Source of the DNA: an uncultured Ruminococcus sp.
GTDB lineage: Bacteria > Bacillota > Clostridia > Oscillospirales > CAG-272
Direction: 5' to 3'
NCBI GenBank assembly: GCA_902796505.1
Contig: CADBPA010000073.1
Location: 1-10,793 of the forward strand
DNA length: 10,793 bases
Positions 6,695 through 10,793 of this stretch are shown piece by piece; the first letter of the stretch is position 1, and the number at the start of each line of letters is the position of its first letter. The position numbers and the translations under genes were made by a program. The notes under the pieces were generated by a model. The model was not told where the DNA came from, did no database searches, and was given only the letters and a program-made list of their open reading frames with translations.

Positions 6695-7539
6695 TTTAAT
6701 ATCTCCTCATAATATTTTTTCATAGTCAGGGCGTCGTCCGACTGCGTGCCGGCGGACTCGGAAATGATCGTCGGCGTCAGGCCGTTCTTCACGATCGCTT
6801 CCATCAGCGGCTCGTAATCCGGGCCGTATACCGTATCCTCGAAGGTCAGATGGCGCTTTTCGCCCGAAACCGTCCATTCGATCTTGGAAAAATGGCAATG
6901 CAGATTCTGCGCGACGTCGGGATCGAGTTCTTTTGCGATCCGGTCGAAGACGCGCAGATAATCGTCCACAGACTTGAATACGCCGCCGCAATCCCGCGCG
7001 TTGAGGTGCCCGAAATCCACGACCGGAACGAACGCCGGATCGATCTTGCAGAGCGTGATCACCTCGTCGAGCGTGCCGAGCTGGTTTTTCTTTCCCATCG
7101 TTTCCAGCCCGATCTTCACGCCCTGTGGATCGACCTCTTCAAGCGTGTGAACAAGCGTATCGGCGGCGAGCGCCATTGCTTCTTCCCGGCTGATCTTAGC
7201 CGCCGATCCGGTATGTACGACGATGGTCTTTGCGCCGAGCAGAACCGACGCGCCGATGCTCTGGCGGATATACTCCACGCTTTTCAGCCGCTTTTCCGGA
7301 TCGACGCCGGAAAGCGAAATGAAATACGGCGTGTGGTAAGACATACGGACGTGATGCAGTTTCGCCTGCTCGCCGATGGCGGCAAGCGCGGTCGGACCGG
7401 CGGTAAGGCCGTTGCCGGCTTCGTATTCATAGGCGTCAAGCCCGATCTCCTCTACCCACGCGGGGGCTTCCAGCGTGGACTTTTTCCCGGCAAGGCGAAA
7501 GGCTTCGCTGTTTCCGCCGGGGCCGAAAAATGCTCTCAT
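6691..7539 (-). CDS. Endonuclease IV-like TIM-barrel protein (AP endonuclease family 2)
   Basis: The 282-residue product has the length and metal-ligand layout of endonuclease IV, which cuts DNA at abasic sites. Ligands appear at H69, H109, E146, D175, H178, H216, H230 and E261. These are close in position to those of E. coli Nfo (H69, H109, E145, D179, H182, H216, H231, E261). The Nfo ligand D229 would fall at K228 here, so the third zinc site may be altered. The N-terminus (MRAFFGPGGNSEAF) also differs from classic Nfo, so this may be a divergent subfamily with another substrate. I chose ATG 7539 because AGGAG lies 6 bases upstream and it forms an ATGA overlap with the yqeG stop. A longer reading to 7620 would run back into yqeG. 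The stop overlaps the next gene in the same way. Confidence 0.82.
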   Translation of the reverse strand: MRAFFGPGGNSEAFRLAGKKSTLEAPAWVEEIGLDAYEYEAGNGLTAGPTALAAIGEQAKLHHVRMSYHTPYFISLSGVDPEKRLKSVEYIRQSIGASVLLGAKTIVVHTGSAAKISREEAMALAADTLVHTLEEVDPQGVKIGLETMGKKNQLGTLDEVITLCKIDPAFVPVVDFGHLNARDCGGVFKSVDDYLRVFDRIAKELDPDVAQNLHCHFSKIEWTVSGEKRHLTFEDTVYGPDYEPLMEAIVKNGLTPTIISESAGTQSDDALTMKKYYEEILK

Positions 7540-8063
7540 AGATTCTCCTCTCGGTTCTGTTCGTCCGGATGAAGTTTTTGATATTTGCGAAGGAAGGGTT
7601 TTTCCAAAAATCGCTTGCACTTCGTCAAAGGATCGCTGCGATCCCGGATCGGAGGAACGAGAAACGCGCGGATCCCGGCGTTTTTCGCCGCCCAGACGTC
7701 GGTAAAGATCTGATCGCCGAGCAGAGCGGTCTCTTCTCTCTTCGCGCCGAGGACGGCGATCATCTTCCGCACCGAACGGGAAAAGGGCTTCGCCGCGTGG
7801 CAGATCGTCGGCAGCGAAAGTTCTCCGCCGAATACGCCGATGCGGCCTTTGCCGTTGTTCGAGACGATGCCGCAGACGATTCCCGCCTCTTTCAGCGAGG
7901 CGATCCAGCGGCGAACGGGTTCGCCCGGCAGAGGATTTTCGTACGGCTCAAGCGTATTATCCACGTCGAGGATCAGCGCGCGGACTCCGATCGAATGCAG
8001 ATATTCCGGCGTAAGGTCGGAAAACGTCCGGAATCGACGGTCCGGTACAAAATGTGAGCTCAT
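7536..8063 (-). CDS. yqeG: YqeG-family HAD phosphatase
   Basis: The product is a small HAD-superfamily phosphatase (class IIIA) of about 175 residues with all four motifs. Counted from the upstream ATG at 8072, these are D36-V-D38-N-T40 (motif I nucleophile and acid), S71-N-N (motif II), K95 in AKP (motif III) and G119-D120 with D125 (motif IV). The family is conserved across Firmicutes; the physiological substrate is not settled, though relatives include phosphatidylglycerophosphate phosphatases. I prefer the ATG at 8063 over 8072 because AGGA lies 8 bases before 8063 but touches 8072. The resulting start, MSSHFVPD, also looks like other members. It is first in a coupled operon with the endonuclease-IV-like gene and has its own promoter upstream. 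Confidence 0.88.
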   Translation of the reverse strand: MSSHFVPDRRFRTFSDLTPEYLHSIGVRALILDVDNTLEPYENPLPGEPVRRWIASLKEAGIVCGIVSNNGKGRIGVFGGELSLPTICHAAKPFSRSVRKMIAVLGAKREETALLGDQIFTDVWAAKNAGIRAFLVPPIRDRSDPLTKCKRFLEKPFLRKYQKLHPDEQNREENL

Positions 8064-8095
8064 AAACTTCATCCTTATTTGATTTCCATACCGTA

Positions 8096-8124
8096 ATTAT
8101 AAATGATTTGTTTACAAAAAGCAA
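8096..8124 (-). promoter_or_regulatory. Promoter of the yqeG - endonuclease IV-like - peptidase operon
   Basis: On the minus strand, TTGCTT (8124-8119) and a perfect TATAAT (8101-8096) are 17 bases apart. The predicted transcript starts about 25 bases before the yqeG start at 8063. It lies directly downstream of the yabQ terminator. Confidence 0.72.
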
Positions 8125-8144
8125 GAGAGGAATGAAAATTTCAT

Positions 8145-8168
8145 AAAAAAACGCCGCGTTCGGCGGCG
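8145..8168 (-). terminator. Terminator after yabQ
   Basis: On the minus strand a 6-bp GC-only stem (8168-8163 with 8157-8152), closing a 5-base loop, is followed by seven T (8151-8145). It lies just after the yabQ stop codon and closes the yabP-yabQ unit. No divIC-like gene follows. Confidence 0.85.
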
Positions 8169-8186
8169 AATGGCGTCGGTTTTTCA

Positions 8187-8783
8187 TTACGGACGCAGAA
8201 AATGCGCGACGGCTTTCTCCTCTTTGACCTTCTTCCCCAGGAGACGGCGATGAGCGAGAGACGCGCAAAAATACTTTGCGCGGGCAAAGACCGGGCAAAC
8301 GAGGATACGAAAGAGCCGGCGCAGGATATTCCGCAGAGGAAGCAGGATCGCGGCGAGCAGAAGGGCAAGCGGAAGAGCGAGAGCCGGAAAGATCCGCGCG
8401 AGGAAACGCTCCGCCGGGACGCCGACCGCCTTTTTCACCAAAGTATAGCCGCCCGCCGCAAAAAGGAGCGGATAAAGGCGGAAGGCGCCGTCAAACGCCG
8501 CGTAAAGATAAAGCTGCAAGCTGACGCCGCAGAGCGTAACGAAAAGGAAATCGCACAGGGCTGCGGCAGGACGGGAAAGCGGGCGTTTTTCTACGGCGGA
8601 GGCGGCGCGGAGCGCCTTTGGGCTGAATTTTTCAACGCGCAGGATCGCGCCGGGAAGGCGCAAAAGTCCTCCGGCGTAAGCGAAAAGCGTTCGGAAAACG
8701 ACTTCCGCCGGTACGAAGGCGCCGCCGAGCAGGATCGCCGCGGCGGCGGAAAGCAGAACCGAAGCGAGAGACGGATACTCCAT
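8187..8783 (-). CDS. yabQ: Spore cortex assembly protein YabQ
   Basis: This 198-residue membrane protein matches YabQ, which in Bacillus sits in the mother-cell membrane around the forespore and is needed for cortex formation. Hydrophobic segments are seen at about residues 8-25, 30-45, 75-95, 100-115 and 130-150. The DFLFVTLCGVSLQLYLY...DGAFR stretch (about 78-103) is the most typical part of the family. A basic C-terminal tail follows. The start is only 2 bases after the yabP stop, and AGGGGG lies about 5 bases upstream, so the two genes are co-translated from one message. The identification rests on the hydrophobic pattern, that segment and the position after yabP; overall conservation in this family is low. 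Confidence 0.85.
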   Translation of the reverse strand: MEYPSLASVLLSAAAAILLGGAFVPAEVVFRTLFAYAGGLLRLPGAILRVEKFSPKALRAASAVEKRPLSRPAAALCDFLFVTLCGVSLQLYLYAAFDGAFRLYPLLFAAGGYTLVKKAVGVPAERFLARIFPALALPLALLLAAILLPLRNILRRLFRILVCPVFARAKYFCASLAHRRLLGKKVKEEKAVAHFLRP

Positions 8784-8785
8784 CC

Positions 8786-9079
8786 TTACCCCCTGCGGAA
8801 GAAGGAGCGTCCTTTTTTGGCAGCCGGCTCTTCCCCTTCGTAATACATCGCGTCGATCCGTCCGGTCACGGCGATCTTTCCGCTGTCCCGGTCGAGCGTT
8901 TCGATGCGAAGTTCCTCTCCCTCCAGCGTAAAGCGGCCGGAGGAGGTGTCGAGCGTCAGCGTTCCGTCGGTAAATTCGAGCACGCCCTTCACGCCGTCAA
9001 GCGACAAATTCCTACGGTCGCGCAAAATCAGCGTTTGTTTTGCCGAAGAGATCGGCGCCGTTTCGTTTCCGATATTCAT
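8786..9079 (-). CDS. yabP: Sporulation protein YabP
   Basis: The 97-residue product matches YabP, a small soluble protein of the YabP/YqfC family made in the mother cell during sporulation. The typical run is present: LILRDRRNLSLDGV, then FTLEGEELRIETLDRDSG and VTGRIDAMYY. The YqfC relative works with the forespore membrane system. The start is ATG 9079, because GGGAGG lies 7 bases before it. A TTG at 9094 would sit on the ribosome binding site itself and is rejected. Expression is probably tied to sporulation: a strong terminator cuts it off from rqcP, and a sigma-E-like promoter overlaps that terminator. The C-terminal tail (KKGRSFFRRG) is short and basic. Confidence 0.9.
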   Translation of the reverse strand: MNIGNETAPISSAKQTLILRDRRNLSLDGVKGVLEFTDGTLTLDTSSGRFTLEGEELRIETLDRDSGKIAVTGRIDAMYYEGEEPAAKKGRSFFRRG

Positions 9080-9096
9080 ATGAGATCCTCCCAAAC

Positions 9097-9138
9097 AAAA
9101 AAATCCGCGGCATTTCCCTAAAAAGGTATGCCGCGGAT
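9097..9138 (-). terminator. Terminator between rqcP and yabP
   Basis: On the minus strand an 11-bp perfect GC-rich stem (9138-9128 with 9113-9103), with a 14-base loop, is followed by seven T (9103-9097). It should stop most readthrough from the HU-rqcP unit before yabP. The yabP ribosome binding site begins only 5 bases further on. Confidence 0.88.
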
Positions 9139-9151
9139 CTGCCGATTATGC
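9123..9151 (-). promoter_or_regulatory. Sigma-E-like sporulation promoter for yabP-yabQ, inside the terminator
   Basis: On the minus strand, GCATAAT (9151-9145) and CATACCTT (9130-9123) are 14 bases apart. They match the sigma-E consensus (KMATATT, N14-15, CATACAHT) at 6 of 7 and 7 of 8 positions. The -35 element overlaps the rqcP stop codon. Transcription would start near 9117, in the loop of the terminator hairpin, so the new transcript would lack the left arm and escape termination. In Bacillus yabP and yabQ are sigma-E-controlled, which supports the call. Confidence 0.62.
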
Positions 9152-9400
9152 GTCGGATTCGGATAGGACTTCGTACATTCCGACCGATTCGGTTTTCTTC
9201 GTCGTCTCCCGGATGTCCAGCACGCGCACGGTAAGAAGCCTCTCACCGTATGCGACGGAGATCTGATCGCCGATCTTGACGTCGTAGGACGCCTTGGCGG
9301 GCTTTCCGTTCACGCTGATGCGGGCGTTATCGCAGGCATCGTTCGCAACGGTCCTCCTCTTGATCAGACGGGAAACCTTCAAATATTTATCAAGGCGCAT
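9146..9400 (-). CDS. rqcP: S4-domain RNA-binding protein RqcP (YabO/Hsp15-like)
   Basis: This 84-residue protein consists almost entirely of one S4 domain (MRLDKYLKVSRLIKRRTVAN, then ISVNGKPAKASYDVKIGD). This is the form of RqcP (YabO), which binds the large ribosomal subunit with RqcH and helps add alanine tails to stalled nascent chains. The basic residues R2 and R16, at positions important in this family, are present. It begins 5 bases after the HU stop and has no strong ribosome binding site of its own, so translation is probably coupled to HU. The HU-rqcP-yabP-yabQ order is typical of Clostridia and supports RqcP over other S4 proteins. Confidence 0.92.
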   Translation of the reverse strand: MRLDKYLKVSRLIKRRTVANDACDNARISVNGKPAKASYDVKIGDQISVAYGERLLTVRVLDIRETTKKTESVGMYEVLSESDA

Positions 9401-9405
9401 GAAAA

Positions 9406-9684
9406 TCAGCCGTTGACGATATCCTTAAGACCCTTGAACGCGCTGAAGGAGATCTTCTTGGAAGCGGCGATCTTGATGGACTCGCCGGTCTGCGGATTTC
9501 TTCCTTCTCTTTCGGCGACCTCTTTGGTCTCGAAAGTGCCGAATCCGCTGATCTGGACCTTGTCGCCCTCTTTGAGCGCGATCGTAACGGCGTCTACGGC
9601 GGCGGAAATGATATCTGCGACATCCTTCTTGGTAAGTTCGGGATTATTCTGTGCTACGACGTTGATAAGATCTGTTTTGTTCAT
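9406..9684 (-). CDS. hup: DNA-binding protein HU
   Basis: The 92-residue product is a standard HU: an N-terminal helical dimer domain, GFGTF at 47-51, and the beta arm with RNPQTGE at 62-68, whose proline (P64) wedges into bent DNA. HU compacts the nucleoid as a homodimer. AAAGGA lies 8 bases before the ATG. The gene has a near-consensus promoter of its own about 30 bases upstream and is the first gene of a short unit with rqcP. Its codon choice is strongly biased, as expected for an abundant protein. Confidence 0.97.
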   Translation of the reverse strand: MNKTDLINVVAQNNPELTKKDVADIISAAVDAVTIALKEGDKVQISGFGTFETKEVAEREGRNPQTGESIKIAASKKISFSAFKGLKDIVNG

Positions 9685-9714
9685 TTTGGTGATCCTTTCT
9701 TTTGATTTACATTT

Positions 9715-9743
9715 ATTATAACAATTTTTTCACTTTATTGCAA
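9715..9743 (-). promoter_or_regulatory. HU-rqcP promoter
   Basis: On the minus strand, TTGCAA (9743-9738) and TATAAT (9720-9715) are separated by 17 bases, a near-consensus vegetative promoter. The A/T-rich stretch upstream could act as an UP element. The predicted start is about 25 bases before the HU ATG. Confidence 0.82.
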
Positions 9744-9796
9744 GTGTTTTTTCATTTTTTTCGGAAAAAAGCCCTTTTTTCTCCGTATTTACAAAA

Positions 9797-10793
9797 TTAT
9801 ACCTTGATTTTTGTGCGTTTTTCACAGAAGAAGCGGTAGATCTGCCGGAAATAGCCGAAGAAAACAGCGAGGAGAACGTAACAGACCGCGCAGAACAGAA
9901 TGCAGATCAGCGTGACGAAAGTTTCGGGCAGGCGCGCCGAAAGCGCGCCGCGCAAAAAGCGACCGTAGCCGACCGCGAGCGCTCCGGCGATACAGGGTGC
10001 CGCCGAGATCCCGAGCAAAGACACGCGCACCTTCATCCGCACGCGCAAATAGCAATACGAGATCAAAAGGCCGAGCGCATAGGAACACAGCGCGCCGATC
10101 GGAGCGCCGTAGATCCCGACGGCGGGGTCGCCGACCAGAAACCACGTCAGGATCAGTTTGCCGGCCGCCGAAAGCGACATCGACAGAAAAGAGATCCCGG
10201 TGTGCCCCGTGGCTTCGAGCGCCGTATTCAGCATCGTAAGAAGCGCCGAGAGCAGAACGGCGGGAGCGGACGCGGCGAGGACAGGCGCGGCAAGAGCGGC
10301 GCTTGCAGGCTCGTAAAAAAGGCGAAGGACGTCCGGAGCAAACAGCATCAGGCCGAAGGCGCAGGGGGCGGCGATCGCCGCGGTAACGCGGAGGAAAGAC
10401 GAAAGCGACGTCCGCATCCCCTCCCCGTCGTTTGCGGCGGATCGGGCGGCGAAGACCGGAAGCGCACAAACGCAGATCGGCGAGAGCAGTGAAACGACAA
10501 GGTTGACCATCGGCAGGACGAGAGTCGTATAATTTCCGTAGACCGCCGTCGCGGCAGTCTCGCTGTATCCGATGGATTCGAGGCGCCGGATCAGGAGCGC
10601 AAGATCGAAAAGACCGGAGACCCCAGAGACGGCAGACGTCAGCGTGATCGGTACCGCGACCGAGAGAAAACGCTTGCGGATCGCGGATGTTTCCTGCCTT
10701 TCGATTTTATTCTGCTTGATATTATATCCACTATTTTCAATTTTATATCGTATATAAAGAATCATATATCCGATGACGGACGAAAGGGTGATC
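9797..10793 (-). CDS. SpoVB/MurJ-type polysaccharide flippase, C-terminal part
   Basis: This is the C-terminal part (about 330 residues) of a multi-pass membrane protein of the MATE-like MOP superfamily. It resembles SpoVB/YabM, which moves lipid-linked peptidoglycan or polysaccharide precursors across the membrane; the full family length is about 500 residues. The reading frame continues without a stop to the window edge (ITLSSVIGYM before the first ATG), so the ATG at 10765 is internal and the 5' end lies outside. A cytosolic linker ending in RKRF at about residues 30-33 from that ATG leads into SVAVPITLTSAVSGVSGLFD, the helix that begins the second half of these proteins. At least six further hydrophobic helices follow. 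Its position before HU, rqcP, yabP and yabQ supports a sporulation-linked member. Confidence 0.88.
   Translation of the reverse strand, partial: ITLSSVIGYMILYIRYKIENSGYNIKQNKIERQETSAIRKRFLSVAVPITLTSAVSGVSGLFDLALLIRRLESIGYSETAATAVYGNYTTLVLPMVNLVVSLLSPICVCALPVFAARSAANDGEGMRTSLSSFLRVTAAIAAPCAFGLMLFAPDVLRLFYEPASAALAAPVLAASAPAVLLSALLTMLNTALEATGHTGISFLSMSLSAAGKLILTWFLVGDPAVGIYGAPIGALCSYALGLLISYCYLRVRMKVRVSLLGISAAPCIAGALAVGYGRFLRGALSARLPETFVTLICILFCAVCYVLLAVFFGYFRQIYRFFCEKRTKIKV

Noticed and set aside
7540..7620. A longer N-terminus for the endonuclease IV-like gene
   Set aside because: The extension lies inside the yqeG coding region; ATG 7539 has a strong ribosome binding site and an ATGA overlap.
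9761..9783. A terminator after the spoVB-like gene
   Set aside because: There is a hairpin with A6/T6 arms, but its stem has almost no GC pairs and no T run follows on the minus strand, so it is not convincing.
10763..10765. ATG 10765 as the true start of the flippase gene
   Set aside because: The frame stays open to the window edge and the family is far longer; the ATG is internal.

Overview
The window looks like a chromosomal segment of a spore-forming member of the Clostridia (Firmicutes), probably uncultured. The evidence is Shine-Dalgarno sites of the AGGAGG type, Firmicute-style intrinsic terminators and promoters, and the sporulation genes yabP, yabQ and a SpoVB-type flippase beside HU and rqcP. 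Most genes are moderately GC-rich; the region from about 2.8 to 4.9 kb is visibly richer in A and T.

Left part, plus strand: an intrinsic terminator (24-61) closes something outside the window. An array of short hairpins separated by repeated GTGAAG / CTTCAC spacers (66-245) follows. It leads straight into the ribosome binding site of a small four-helix-bundle protein of the 23S-rRNA-intervening-sequence (S23) family, whose transcript appears to end at 746-783. Next is a membrane protein that fuses a DedA/VTT-type domain, a PlsC acyltransferase and a zinc-binding C-terminus; its N-terminal part is split off by a one-base frameshift in a run of seven T. A strong terminator with A and T tracts on its two sides (2747-2774) separates it from the convergent minus-strand genes.

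Middle, minus strand: a cytoplasmic GH31 glycosidase (2808-4523) sits in the AT-rich segment, next to a scar of an IS30-family transposase (4799-4944) and several inverted repeats. This looks like acquired DNA between the terminator and the core gene efp. Then come efp, with its own clear promoter, and a tightly coupled yqeG - endonuclease-IV-like - Xaa-Pro peptidase operon, in which both junctions are ATGA stop/start overlaps.

Right part, minus strand: the 3' part of a spoVB-like flippase gene runs off the window edge. It is followed by HU, rqcP, yabP and yabQ. HU and rqcP share a near-consensus housekeeping promoter and end at a strong terminator. A sigma-E-like promoter overlaps that terminator in such a way that its transcript would start inside the hairpin loop. 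Housekeeping readthrough would therefore be stopped, while mother-cell transcription of yabP-yabQ could proceed. The expected neighbours mazG/yabN and divIC are absent.

The most unusual items are the mirrored hairpin array in front of the S23-type gene and the sigma-E promoter nested in a terminator.
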